A DNA stretch of 64,000 bases from Pelagibacterium luteolum (GTDB lineage: Bacteria; Pseudomonadota; Alphaproteobacteria; Rhizobiales; Devosiaceae). Position 1 is the stretch's first letter, and every line of letters starts with the position of its first letter. The notes beneath the pieces are model-generated. The model saw nothing but the letters and a program-made list of their open reading frames with translations. It ran no database searches and was not told where the DNA came from. Positions 8,245-17,523 of the stretch are shown here, piece by piece. Location of the stretch: contig NZ_FNCS01000007.1 of the NCBI RefSeq assembly GCF_900100665.1, positions 92,359-156,358 of the forward strand. Reading direction: 5' to 3'. A program made the translations under genes and the position numbers.

Positions 8245-10467
8245 ATGCGCGAGGATCGCGGGGCCGTAGACGCGCCGGCCAGATACGAAACGAAGTTCGA
8301 TTTCATCGAGCTCGCCATTTCGCGCACCGATCGCGCCATCCTGATTTCCGACGCCGCGGGACGACCCTGCTACGTCAACCCGGCCTTTGTCAGCCTATTC
8401 GGTTACGACCTTCCCGATTTTGCGAGCGAGCAGCCATGGTCGCTGCTGGCCGGTCCGCTAACCGACGAGCGGCTTCATGCGCGTGCCCGCCAGAGCACGG
8501 TGGCGGGGCGCGGCTTTTACGACGATCTTCTGCTGCGCACCAAATGTGGGGACCCGGTCTGGGTTTCAGCCAAGATCGATCCGATCTTTGCGGCCGATGG
8601 TAGCTTTAGCCATCTCGTGGCGATGCTCTCCGACATCACGTCTTCCAAACGTCTTCAGGTGTTTCAGCGCGACGTGCTCGACGCTCTAGCCCGCGACATT
8701 CCGCTGCCTGAGTTAATGCACTTCATATGCCTCCAGGTGGAAGCGCTGGCGCCCGATACCTGCTGCACGGTCCTGCGGGTCGATGAGGACCATCGGTTGC
8801 GCCCGCTGGCGGCGCCCAGCCTTCCCGATCACGTGTCGGCATCGGTCGACGGCGTCGAAGCCGGTCCTCGTGCCGGAAGCTGCGGCACGGCGGTTTGGCG
8901 CGGTGAACCAGTGTTGGTCGAAGACATCGCGACCGACCCTCTCTGGTCGGACTTCAAACATTTGATCCTGCCACTTGGGTTTACCGCCTGCTGGTCGCAT
9001 CCGATGGTTCTGAAAGACGGGCGGGTCGTGGGGACGTTTGCGTTCTATTATACCGACGGTCACGGTCCGAGCGCCTGGCATCAGCAACTCGTCGATGCCT
9101 GCCTGCATCTGTGCACGATGGCCATCGAGCGGTTCGAGGCGCGCGCCAAGATCAGACGCCTAGCCTATTACGATGCGCTGACCGGCCTGCCGAACCGTAC
9201 TCTGATGCGCCAGCGCCTCGAACAAACCCTACGCGCAGACCCGGGACAAAAGCGCAAGATCGCCTTTCTCTGCCTGGATATAGACAGGTTCAAGGATGTG
9301 AACGACGCATTCGGTCAGCCCATGGGCGACCTGATCCTTGAAGGGGTCGGCCAGCGTCTGCTCGAACACGCTTCGACCGCCGATATGGTCTGTCGTCTCA
9401 ATGGAGACCGGTTCGTCATCATACTCGATGAGTGCGATGCTGACCGGGCTGCGGTGGCGGCGCAGGAACTCGTGACGCGTATGCAGGATCCGTTCGAACT
9501 AAGCGGAGCGTCGATTCCGCTCGGCGCCAGCATCGGGATTGCGCTCTATCCCGGCGATGCCACCAATGTCGATGCGCTGTTCGATCACGGCGAAGCGGCG
9601 CTGATGGATGCCAAATCGTCGTGGCGCGGGGGCTACCACTTTTTTTCGCCCGCCATCAATGCGCTCAACAAGGATCGTTTGCTGCTGGGCGCGGCGCTGC
9701 GCGAGGCGATTGCAGCCGAAACGCTCAATCTGGTGTTTCAACCGCAGATCGAATGGGAAACGGGCGGGCTCTATGGTGTCGAAGCCCTGGCGCGGTGGTC
9801 ACACCCCGAATATGGGCCGATCGCACCTGACCGGTTTATTCCCGTCGCCGAGCAGATCGGCGCCATCGAGGCGCTCGGCGCCTGGGCGCTGCGTACGGCG
9901 AGCGCCCAACTGGCCCAATGGCGCAGAGACGGACACGTCATCCCGGCGATGTCGGTCAATATCTCGGCCCAGCATTTTCGCGATGCGGGGTTCGCTCAGC
10001 TTGTCGCCGATGTGCTCGCCGAGAACGCCTTAAAGCCGGCCGATCTCACCATCGAGATCACCGAAAGCCTGATGCTGGAAGAAACCGCGACCGTGGTCGG
10101 TAATATCGAAGCGCTGGCCGAAATGGGCGTCACACTGTCGATGGACGATTTTGGCACCGGATACTCTTCGCTCTCGCTGATCGCGCGGCTGCCGGTCAAG
10201 GAACTCAAGGTGGATCGCGCCTTTATCGATCGCCTCGAAAGCGATGCCAGTGCCCAGGCGGTCGCAACCGCTGTCATCTGCATCGGCCAAAGCCTCAATA
10301 TGTCGGTGGTCGCTGAAGGCGTCGAAACGCTCGGGCAGAGGCGCTTTCTGGAAGCGTTAGGGTGTCATGCTCAGCAGGGCTATTTCTATTCGCGCCCTAT
10401 GGCCGCCGCAGATTTTGAGGACTGGATTTTGAATTATTCCGGTGGAGCGCTGCGCAGGAGGGCTTGA
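8245..10467 (+). CDS. PAS-GAF-GGDEF-EAL protein, probable cyclic-di-GMP phosphodiesterase
   Basis: A 740-residue soluble signalling protein. A PAS domain (about residues 20-135) is followed by a GAF domain (145-295), a GGDEF domain (305-465) and an EAL domain (485-730). The diguanylate cyclase signature is degenerate (NGDRF at 386-390 instead of GG[D/E]EF), so synthesis of cyclic-di-GMP is unlikely. The EAL domain keeps EAL (513-515), the ITES and DDFGTGYSSL metal motifs and the KVDR and VAEGVE segments, so it should hydrolyse cyclic-di-GMP to pGpG. The domain plan resembles E. coli DosP. No transmembrane segment is seen; the input signal is unknown. It stands alone. Confidence 0.9.
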   Translation: MREDRGAVDAPARYETKFDFIELAISRTDRAILISDAAGRPCYVNPAFVSLFGYDLPDFASEQPWSLLAGPLTDERLHARARQSTVAGRGFYDDLLLRTKCGDPVWVSAKIDPIFAADGSFSHLVAMLSDITSSKRLQVFQRDVLDALARDIPLPELMHFICLQVEALAPDTCCTVLRVDEDHRLRPLAAPSLPDHVSASVDGVEAGPRAGSCGTAVWRGEPVLVEDIATDPLWSDFKHLILPLGFTACWSHPMVLKDGRVVGTFAFYYTDGHGPSAWHQQLVDACLHLCTMAIERFEARAKIRRLAYYDALTGLPNRTLMRQRLEQTLRADPGQKRKIAFLCLDIDRFKDVNDAFGQPMGDLILEGVGQRLLEHASTADMVCRLNGDRFVIILDECDADRAAVAAQELVTRMQDPFELSGASIPLGASIGIALYPGDATNVDALFDHGEAALMDAKSSWRGGYHFFSPAINALNKDRLLLGAALREAIAAETLNLVFQPQIEWETGGLYGVEALARWSHPEYGPIAPDRFIPVAEQIGAIEALGAWALRTASAQLAQWRRDGHVIPAMSVNISAQHFRDAGFAQLVADVLAENALKPADLTIEITESLMLEETATVVGNIEALAEMGVTLSMDDFGTGYSSLSLIARLPVKELKVDRAFIDRLESDASAQAVATAVICIGQSLNMSVVAEGVETLGQRRFLEALGCHAQQGYFYSRPMAAADFEDWILNYSGGALRRRA

Positions 10468-10470
10468 AGA

Positions 10471-10887
10471 TCAACTCGCCTTGTCGATGTCTGTCGCAGG
10501 GCCTATGCGCTCGTCGGCAAGCGCGCGGATTTCGCTCAATTCGGCAATCGTCGTTTCCAGATCGGTCAACTGGCTGCGCAACAGGCCCAGCCGCTCATCG
10601 ACCTTCTCGATGAGCAACTGCACCTGTGCCGTACGCGAATTATCGGTATCGTAGAGCGAGAGATATTCCGAGATATCGCGCAGCGAAAATCCCAGCCGCT
10701 TGCCGCGCAGGATGAGGATCAGCCGTGCGCGATCGCGCCGCCGGAACACCCGGGTCGAACCGACCCGGTCCGGCTTGAGCAAGCCTTTGGTTTCGTAAAA
10801 GCGGATGGCCCGTGTCGAAATCCCGAACTCCTTGGCGAGGTCGGCGATGGCGAAGAGGTCTCGCTTGTCCGCATCATGTTTGTTCAA
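10471..10887 (-). CDS. MerR-family transcriptional regulator, LiuR-like
   Basis: A 138-residue regulator. An N-terminal winged helix-turn-helix (IADLAKEFGISTRAIRFYETKGLL) is followed by RRDRARLILILRGKRLGFSL and a long coiled-coil helix for dimerisation. There are no cysteines of metal sensors, so it fits the LiuR type, which senses metabolites and controls branched-chain amino-acid and fatty-acid breakdown. It starts five bases after fadD, so both form one operon. The likely targets are the TGACG-N4-CGTCA boxes at 12662, 12867 and 15488 (inference). Confidence 0.82.
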   Translation of the reverse strand: MNKHDADKRDLFAIADLAKEFGISTRAIRFYETKGLLKPDRVGSTRVFRRRDRARLILILRGKRLGFSLRDISEYLSLYDTDNSRTAQVQLLIEKVDERLGLLRSQLTDLETTIAELSEIRALADERIGPATDIDKAS

Positions 10888-10892
10888 CGCCG

Positions 10893-12605
10893 TTATCCCT
10901 TGGATTTGACGTGCTTTTCGTAATCCTCGCGCAGATCTTTCTTGGACAGTTTGCCGATCATGGTCTTGGGCAACTCGTCGCGGAAGATGATCTCGCGCGG
11001 CATTTCGAGCTTGGAGAGATGGTCCTTGATGAACGTCTTGAGGGTGGCTTCGTCCAGAGACTGGCCTTCCTTGAGCTTGACATAGGCGACAGGTGCCTCG
11101 CCCCGATACTCGTCCTTGACGCCGATGACGTTTGTCTCGTCGACAGCCGGGTGCCGGTAAATGGCGTCCTCGATGGCACGGGGATAAACGTTAAAGCCCG
11201 AACAGATGATCAGATCCTTGATGCGGTCGACGAGGAAGACATAGCCATCCTCATCAAGATAGCCCACATCAGCTGTCCGCAGATATCCGCGCGCGTTGAA
11301 CGCCTCGCGCGTCGCTGCCTCATCGGCGTAATAGCCCAGCATCACTTGCGGCCCCTTGAGCACGAGTTCACCCCGCTCGCCATACGGCACTTCCGTATCT
11401 GCGTCCTCGAGATTGACGAACCGCACGTCAGTGCCCGGCAATGGCAGCCCGATTGAACCGGGCTTGGACGGAACGCGCAGGGCAGCGCAAGTCACAACGG
11501 GGGAGGCTTCGGTCAAGCCATACCCTTCGGCGAGGATCGCCTTGGATTTCTTGCTGAACGCCTCGCGTGTTTCGTTGGGAAGCCCCGCGCCACCAGAAAT
11601 CGCGACTTCGATCGGCGCGAGCAATTCGGCCGTTGCCGTGCTCTTGGTCGCCAGCGCGTGCAAAAGGGTCGGCACGGCCGGCAGAACATTGGGCCGCGTG
11701 CGCTTCATGAGCGCGAGGAACGGCTTCATTTCGAAACGCGGCAACATCACCACTTGGGCACCCGAACACAAGGGCACGTTCATACAGACGGTCATCGCAA
11801 AGATATGGAAGAACGGCAGCACGGCGACGATCTTTGACGGCGGATAGAACAACCCGTCGCCCCAGGCGTCGATCTGGCTCATATTGGCCGCGATATTGGC
11901 GTGGCTGAGCATGGCGCCCTTGGGCGTGCCCGTCGTCCCGCCGGTATATTGCTGCACCGCGACGTCTTTTTCCGCATCGATCGTCACCGCGGTGGGAGAT
12001 TTGCGCATGCCGATCAAATCGTCGAACGAGATCACCGCGGACGCCGCCTGAGATTGGGCAGGCTTGGCGAGATCCTTGCCCTTGACCAGTGGGAACAGGA
12101 TTTTCTTGAGGCCCGAGAGGGCGTTCGGAAAGTGGGCGACGATCAGCTTTTTGACGTGCCCTTGGCTCACCAGCTTTTCGGCGCTTGCAAAGGTCACGTT
12201 GAGATCGAGGGTGATCAGGATCTCGGCACCCGAATTGGAAACGATGTGACTCAATTCCCCGATCGAATAGAGGGGGTTGCAGTTGACCACCGTCGCACCG
12301 ATGCGCAGCACGGCGAAATAGGCGATGACATAAAAGGGCGTATTGGGCATGAGCAGCGCAACGCGGTCGCCCTTTTTCACACCCAGTTCGGACTGTAGCG
12401 CACCGGCCAAGGCGTTCACCTTCTCGCCGAGTTCACGATAGCTGGTAGTGGCACCAAGAAAGTCCAGCGCTGTCGCGTCCCCCATCTTGGCGCAGGAGGC
12501 GAGCAATTGTTCATGCACGGGCGTCGTGTCGATCGGCTTATCCCAGGCGATGCCTTCAGGATAGGATTTGATCCAGGGATGGCTTGCGACTTCGGCATGG
12601 TTCAT
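10893..12605 (-). CDS. fadD: Long-chain fatty-acid--CoA ligase
   Basis: A 570-residue adenylate-forming enzyme. The P-loop-like motif YTGGTTGTPKGA, the acyl-binding GYGLTEASP motif, the adenylate-contacting YLRTADVGYLDEDGY and the hinge/C-terminal VDRIKDLIICSGFNVYP and lysine in MIGKLSKKDLRE are all intact. It converts fatty acid, ATP and CoA into acyl-CoA at the inner membrane. GGAGGAG lies eight bases before the chosen ATG; an open frame continues upstream without meaning. It is divergent from fadE with 352 bases between, which hold two regulator boxes. Confidence 0.92.
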   Translation of the reverse strand: MNHAEVASHPWIKSYPEGIAWDKPIDTTPVHEQLLASCAKMGDATALDFLGATTSYRELGEKVNALAGALQSELGVKKGDRVALLMPNTPFYVIAYFAVLRIGATVVNCNPLYSIGELSHIVSNSGAEILITLDLNVTFASAEKLVSQGHVKKLIVAHFPNALSGLKKILFPLVKGKDLAKPAQSQAASAVISFDDLIGMRKSPTAVTIDAEKDVAVQQYTGGTTGTPKGAMLSHANIAANMSQIDAWGDGLFYPPSKIVAVLPFFHIFAMTVCMNVPLCSGAQVVMLPRFEMKPFLALMKRTRPNVLPAVPTLLHALATKSTATAELLAPIEVAISGGAGLPNETREAFSKKSKAILAEGYGLTEASPVVTCAALRVPSKPGSIGLPLPGTDVRFVNLEDADTEVPYGERGELVLKGPQVMLGYYADEAATREAFNARGYLRTADVGYLDEDGYVFLVDRIKDLIICSGFNVYPRAIEDAIYRHPAVDETNVIGVKDEYRGEAPVAYVKLKEGQSLDEATLKTFIKDHLSKLEMPREIIFRDELPKTMIGKLSKKDLREDYEKHVKSKG

Positions 12606-12661
12606 TGCTGTTCTCCTCCGCACGGCATGTTTGCCTGTGTCTCGCAAAAATATGTCACGCC

Positions 12662-12677
12662 ATGACGTAAGCGTCAA
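12662..12677 (-). promoter_or_regulatory. Regulator box upstream of fadD
   Basis: Read on the minus strand it is TTGACGCTTACGTCAT: TGACG and CGTCA half sites around four bases. It lies 57 bases before the fadD start and matches the box before fadE at 13 of the first 14 positions. Confidence 0.55.
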
Positions 12678-12866
12678 ACGCCTCTCGTATGAAGGGCAGT
12701 GAAGAGGAGCCGGTTCGCCGGCGTTAAGAAGGCGGTTTTCGCTGCCTTCGGCCCTGAGAAACAAATTCTCCATTCAATCATTTTATAATGATGTCTTCCC
12801 GCAGTCAGCGTGTACCGCATTTGGGCGCCAACCAAGTCGCCTCGCGATTACGTTAAAGGCATCAGG

Positions 12867-12882
12867 TTGACGTTTACGTCCA
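12867..12882 (+). promoter_or_regulatory. Regulator box upstream of fadE
   Basis: TTGACGTTTACGTCCA, a TGACG-N4-CGTC near-palindrome 75 bases before the fadE start. Together with the fadD and fadJ boxes it suggests a common regulator, most simply the MerR protein encoded after fadD. Confidence 0.55.
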
Positions 12883-12957
12883 CGGGTGTATTTTCAAGGG
12901 AAAGCGACTGTCGCCGGGACGAGGGTGCGGCAGCGCAACGCTAGAGGAGCCTGCGCC

Positions 12958-15438
12958 ATGGTTTTCGCCATCATCGCCCTGAGTATCGTCGCATTTCTCG
13001 TACTGGCCATTCGCCAGTCTCCGCTCTGGCAATGGGCCCTGGCCGCCTTGGTGATCGGGATCCTGGCCATGCTGCGCCCTGACGATGGGCTGGCATTTTC
13101 CACAAGCATCATCGGCTGGGTCGTCGCGTTGCTGCCGGCAATCGTTTTCGGGCTGCTCTCCATCACCGCCATTCGACAGGCCGCCGTTACCGGCCCGGCC
13201 TACAGGATGGTCAAATCCATCCTGCTGCGCATTTCGCGGACCGAGCAGGAAGCGCTCGATGCCGGCACGGTGGGCTGGGACGCCGAGATTTTCTCGGGCC
13301 GTCCCGATTGGGACAAGCTTTTCGCGATCCGCAAACCCGAACTGACGGCCGAGGAACAAGCCTTCCTCGATGGTCCGTGCGAAGAGGTTTGCGCGATGAT
13401 CGATGATTGGGATACGCGCAACGATCGTATGGATATGCCGCCCGAAGTCTGGCAGTTCCTCAAGGACAAGGGCTTTTTGGGGATGCTCATTGGCAAGGAG
13501 CATGGCGGTCTGGGCTTTTCTGCTCAGGCGCAAAGCCAGGTCGTCTCCAAGATCGCCTCGCGCTCGGTTGCAGCCGGTATCACCGTTATGGTCCCCAATT
13601 CGCTCGGGCCGGGTGAATTGCTCGAAAAATACGGCACACCCGAACAGAAGGGCAAATATCTGCACCGTCTGGCCAAGGGCCTTGAAGTCCCATGCTTTGC
13701 ACTCACCGGCCCCCATGCCGGGTCCGACGCTGCAGGCATGCGCGACGTCGGCGTGGTTACTTACGGCGAATACGAGGGCAAGCAGGTTCTCGGCGTAAAA
13801 CTCTCCTGGGACAAGCGCTACATCACGCTTGCTCCGGTCGCGACGCTACTTGGCGTTGCCTTCAACCTCTACGATCCCGACAACCATCTCGGTAAGGGCG
13901 AGGATGTCGGCATTACGCTCGCGCTCGTTCCCGCCGATTATCCCGGCGTCGAGATCGGTCGCCGCCACCTGCCTGCGCGGTCGGCGTTCATGAACGGTCC
14001 GACCTCGGCTAAAGACGTCTTCGTCCCGATGGAATTCCTTATCGGCGGCACCGATTATGTCGGTCAGGGCTGGCGGATGCTGATGGAATGTCTCGCCACT
14101 GGTCGCGCCATTTCACTGCCTGCCATCGGCACCGTATCGATCAAGGCAGCCCTCCGCGTAACCTCGGCCTATGCCCGCATCCGTCGTCAGTTCGGCATTT
14201 CCATCGGGCAGATGGAAGGCGTGGGCGAGGGCATGGCCCGCCTTGTCAAATCCGCCTACCAATTCGAAGCAAGCCGCGCCATGACCGCCGCGATCGTCGA
14301 TGACGGGCAAAAGCCTGCGGTGATCTCGGCAGCACTGAAATATCGCACCACCGAGGAAATGCGCCAGCGCGTCGACGACGCAATGGACATCCACGGTGGC
14401 CGCGCCATCCAGGATGGTCCGATGAACTATCTGTTCTCGGCCTATCAGACGGTGCCCGTCGCCATCACCGTGGAAGGCGCCAATATCCTCACGCGAACGC
14501 TCATCACCTTCGCCCAGGGCGCGCTGCGCGCCCACCCCTATCTTTTGAAGGAGGTCCAATCCGCGCAAAACCCCGACAAGAAACAAGGTCTGCACGATTT
14601 CGACGCGGCGTTTTCTGGCCATATCGGCTTCATGCTGCGCAACATGACCGCCTCTTGGTTCCATAACCTCACCTTCGGTCGCTTCATCCCGAGCCCCGTC
14701 GAGCACGAGCTCAAAGGCTGGTATCGCGAGCTTGCCCGCTACTCCCAGAGCTTTGCCCTGGCCGGTGACTGGACGGTCGCTTTCCTGGGCGGCGATCTGA
14801 AACGCAAACAGATGCTGTCGGGCCGCATGGCCGATGTTTTTTCGGACCTCTATCTGCTCTCGACGGCGCTCAAGCGTTATGAAGACGATGGACGCATGCC
14901 CGAAGACATTCCGGTCATCAACGCCATCGGTCGTGACCGCGTGGCCGCGATCCAGAAGAGCCTCGGCGAAGTCATCGACAACTTCCCCAATCCATTCCTG
15001 CGGTTTGCACTCGGCGCATTGATCTTCCCGCTCGGTCGCCGTGCGCGTCCGTCCACGGACAGGGAGAACTTCCGTCTGGCCCGTTCCGTCCTCGGTCAGT
15101 CGACGTTCCGCGACCGTCTGACCCGCGGCGTTTATCTCACCTTCGATCCGGCGGATCGCACCGGCATGCTCGAGGACGCTCTCGTCAAGGTCGAAGCGGC
15201 AACCGACATCGAAAAGAAGTTTTTCCGTGCGCTCAAGAAAGGCGAGATCGATCGCCGTCTCGATCGCGACGCGATTGCCGATGCGGAAGCCAAGGGCATC
15301 TTCACCGCCGAAGAAGCGCGCATCATGCGTGAAGCCGATGCAGCGACCGATCAGGTCATCAAGGTCGATGATTTCACGACCGAGGAACTGGCCCGCCCGG
15401 TCCGGCAGAAGAGCGAATACACAGAAGCCGCCGAGTAG
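12958..15438 (+). CDS. fadE: FadE-type acyl-CoA dehydrogenase
   Basis: An 826-residue, membrane-anchored acyl-CoA dehydrogenase close in length to E. coli FadE (814). Residues 1-80 form hydrophobic helices (FAIIALSIVAFLVLAI first). The catalytic core contains FALTGPHAGSDAAGM for FAD contact, and SAYARIRRQFGISIGQMEGV and DIHGGRAIQDGPMNYL of the C-terminal helical domain. The last 250 residues are the FadE-specific DUF1974 region. It makes trans-2-enoyl-CoA and passes electrons to the respiratory chain. The ATG at 12958 follows GAGGAGC at a suitable distance. Confidence 0.92.
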   Translation: MVFAIIALSIVAFLVLAIRQSPLWQWALAALVIGILAMLRPDDGLAFSTSIIGWVVALLPAIVFGLLSITAIRQAAVTGPAYRMVKSILLRISRTEQEALDAGTVGWDAEIFSGRPDWDKLFAIRKPELTAEEQAFLDGPCEEVCAMIDDWDTRNDRMDMPPEVWQFLKDKGFLGMLIGKEHGGLGFSAQAQSQVVSKIASRSVAAGITVMVPNSLGPGELLEKYGTPEQKGKYLHRLAKGLEVPCFALTGPHAGSDAAGMRDVGVVTYGEYEGKQVLGVKLSWDKRYITLAPVATLLGVAFNLYDPDNHLGKGEDVGITLALVPADYPGVEIGRRHLPARSAFMNGPTSAKDVFVPMEFLIGGTDYVGQGWRMLMECLATGRAISLPAIGTVSIKAALRVTSAYARIRRQFGISIGQMEGVGEGMARLVKSAYQFEASRAMTAAIVDDGQKPAVISAALKYRTTEEMRQRVDDAMDIHGGRAIQDGPMNYLFSAYQTVPVAITVEGANILTRTLITFAQGALRAHPYLLKEVQSAQNPDKKQGLHDFDAAFSGHIGFMLRNMTASWFHNLTFGRFIPSPVEHELKGWYRELARYSQSFALAGDWTVAFLGGDLKRKQMLSGRMADVFSDLYLLSTALKRYEDDGRMPEDIPVINAIGRDRVAAIQKSLGEVIDNFPNPFLRFALGALIFPLGRRARPSTDRENFRLARSVLGQSTFRDRLTRGVYLTFDPADRTGMLEDALVKVEAATDIEKKFFRALKKGEIDRRLDRDAIADAEAKGIFTAEEARIMREADAATDQVIKVDDFTTEELARPVRQKSEYTEAAE

Positions 15439-15444
15439 CGCAGC

Positions 15445-15476
15445 GGGCAGGGGTGTCCCACTCCTGCCCATGTTTT
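15445..15476 (+). terminator. Hairpin after fadE
   Basis: GGGCAGGGGTG and CACTCCTGCCC form an 11-bp stem (one G-T pair) with a three-base loop, followed by ATGTTTT. It may end part of the fadE transcript, consistent with a separate promoter for fadJ. Confidence 0.5.
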
Positions 15477-15487
15477 GCTCTAGGCGG

Positions 15488-15503
15488 TTGCGGTTTACGT
15501 CTT
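15488..15503 (+). promoter_or_regulatory. Degenerate regulator box upstream of fadJ
   Basis: TTGCGGTTTACGTCTT shares TTG and GTTTACGTC with the fadE box (12 of 16 positions). It lies 47 bases before the fadJ start. Confidence 0.4.
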
Positions 15504-15549
15504 AAACCCGCACCATCGCCACAGTCCTACAACAAGAGAGGAGCCTGCC

Positions 15550-17517
15550 TTGGCGCATCCTGATACGCCTCCCACCAAGCACTGGGATTTCTCGGTTGAT
15601 GTCGAACAGATCGGGTGGCTGACGCTCGACGTCAAAGACAATTCGGTCAACGTTTTGAGCCGCGAAGTGATCGGCGAACTCGAAACGCTCGTCACGCATA
15701 TCGAAAACCTCGGCAAGGCCGGTACGCTGGTGGGCGTCGTACTGCTCTCGGCCAAGTCCGGCTTTATCGCCGGCGCTGATATTTCCGAATTCGACCAGAT
15801 GAGCGATCCCGCCGTTCTGCCCGAAGCGCTCAAGCGCACGCATGCCATCTTCCAACGCATCGAAGACCTCAGGCTGCCGTTCGTCTGCGGCATTTCCGGT
15901 TTCTGCGTCGGGGGCGGTTTGGAACTGGCGCTGGCATGTCACTACCGCATCGCGGTCAATGACGATGCGACCAAGCTCGGCTTCCCCGAAGTCAATCTCG
16001 GCATTTTCCCCGGCTTTGCCGGAACCGGCCGCTCGATCCGACAGGCCGGTCCCGTCGATGCGATGCAGCTTATGCTCACCGGCAAGATCTTGCGCGCCAA
16101 GCAGGCCAAGGCGCTGAACCTTGTCGACAAACTCGTGCGTCATCCCGACCAGCTGCGCTGGGAAGGCCGCAAGGCGGTGCTCTCCAAGCGCAAGTCCGAA
16201 CCGGCGCCGCTTGCAAAGCGCGCTTTGGCATTCGGCCCCATCCGCGGTCGCGTTGCCGAAAGGATGCGGGAAGAGGCAAGGAAAAAGGCGCGCAAGGAAA
16301 ACTATCCCGCGCCCTTTGCCCTCATCGACCTTTTCGAAAAATATGGCGACGATCCCAAGCAGATGATCGCCCATGAAATCGATGCGTTCGTGCCGCTCAT
16401 GGCGTCGCCAACCGCGCAGAATCTGCGCCGCGTGTTCTTCCTCTCCGAAAGCCTCAAGCGGCTTGGGGTTAAGGGCAAGGACAAGCCCAAGTTCACCCGC
16501 GTTCACGTCGTTGGTGCCGGCGTGATGGGTGGCGATATCGCTGCGTGGTGCGCCTATCGCGGCATGATGGTGACGCTGCAGGACATGGATATGGAGCGCA
16601 TCAAGCCCGCGCTCGACCGCGCCAAAAAAATGTTCAAAAAACGCCTCAAGACCAAACAGGCCGTCGATGCCGCCATGTCGCGTCTCGAACCGGACGTCGA
16701 AGGCAAAGGTATTCCCCGTTGCGATGTGCTGATCGAAGCGGTTGTCGAAAAGCTTGAAATCAAGCAGCAGATTTTCAGCGACGCCGAACAGCGCCTGAAG
16801 CCCAGCGCCATCATGGCGACCAACACTTCGTCCATCGAGCTCGAACGCATCGCAGAAGCGCTCGACAATCCCTCGCGCCTCATCGGGCTGCACTTCTTCA
16901 ATCCCGTCGCGCAATTGCCGCTGGTCGAGGTGATCAAATCCACACTCAATGACGAAGAGTCGATCCGCGTCGGCGCGTCCTTCGTTCTCGCCATCGGCAA
17001 GAGCCCGGTCGTGGTCAAATCCGCGCCCGGCTTCCTCGTCAATCGCGCGCTCATGCCTTACATGCTCGAAGCCGTGGATCGCGTGGAAAAGGGTGAGAGC
17101 CCCGAGCAGCTGGACGCTGCGGCAGTCGCCTTCGGCATGCCTATGGGCCCAATCGAATTGATGGACACCGTCGGCCTCGATGTTGGTGCGTTCGTCGCCA
17201 AGGAACTCGGCCAGAAGGTCCCTCAGGATAGCCGTTTTGCCAAGCTCATCGCTGCCGGAAAGCTCGGCCGCAAGACCGGCGAGGGCTTTTACAAATGGGA
17301 AGACGGCAAGGCGATCAAGGAAAAGGCACCTCCGCACGGCAATCTGCCGGGGCTGGGCCGTGATCTCGTTCAACCGCTTGTCGACACCGCCGAAGTGATC
17401 GTTGCCGAGGGCGTCGTCGAAAGCGCCGATATGGCCGATATCGGCATGATCCTGGGTACCGGGTTTGCGCCGTTCCTCGGCGGACCCCTCAAGGCACGCC
17501 AGGACGGAAGGGCTTAA
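15550..17517 (+). CDS. fadJ: Fatty-oxidation multifunctional protein (enoyl-CoA hydratase / 3-hydroxyacyl-CoA dehydrogenase)
   Basis: A 655-residue bifunctional beta-oxidation enzyme. The hydratase half carries the oxyanion-hole motif CGISGFCVGGGLELALA, with catalytic glutamates at about 125 and 147 (FPEVNLG). The dehydrogenase half starts with the NAD motif VVGAGVMGGDIA (about residue 320) and contains the HFFNPV catalytic histidine and the conserved NRALMPYMLEA segment. The start is TTG at 15550, preceded by AGAGGAG; no ATG or GTG start fits as well. It could equally be called FadB. It is followed six bases later by the thiolase. Confidence 0.9.
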   Translation: MAHPDTPPTKHWDFSVDVEQIGWLTLDVKDNSVNVLSREVIGELETLVTHIENLGKAGTLVGVVLLSAKSGFIAGADISEFDQMSDPAVLPEALKRTHAIFQRIEDLRLPFVCGISGFCVGGGLELALACHYRIAVNDDATKLGFPEVNLGIFPGFAGTGRSIRQAGPVDAMQLMLTGKILRAKQAKALNLVDKLVRHPDQLRWEGRKAVLSKRKSEPAPLAKRALAFGPIRGRVAERMREEARKKARKENYPAPFALIDLFEKYGDDPKQMIAHEIDAFVPLMASPTAQNLRRVFFLSESLKRLGVKGKDKPKFTRVHVVGAGVMGGDIAAWCAYRGMMVTLQDMDMERIKPALDRAKKMFKKRLKTKQAVDAAMSRLEPDVEGKGIPRCDVLIEAVVEKLEIKQQIFSDAEQRLKPSAIMATNTSSIELERIAEALDNPSRLIGLHFFNPVAQLPLVEVIKSTLNDEESIRVGASFVLAIGKSPVVVKSAPGFLVNRALMPYMLEAVDRVEKGESPEQLDAAAVAFGMPMGPIELMDTVGLDVGAFVAKELGQKVPQDSRFAKLIAAGKLGRKTGEGFYKWEDGKAIKEKAPPHGNLPGLGRDLVQPLVDTAEVIVAEGVVESADMADIGMILGTGFAPFLGGPLKARQDGRA

Positions 17518-17523
17518 ACCAAG

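Larger units (their letters stand above)
12606..12957. other. Divergent control region between fadD and fadE
   Basis: 352 bases without a gene. Apart from the two palindromic boxes listed separately it holds an additional TTACGTTAA half site near 12848 and AT-rich stretches around 12760-12795 that may contain the divergent core promoters. No further structure is seen. Confidence 0.6.
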
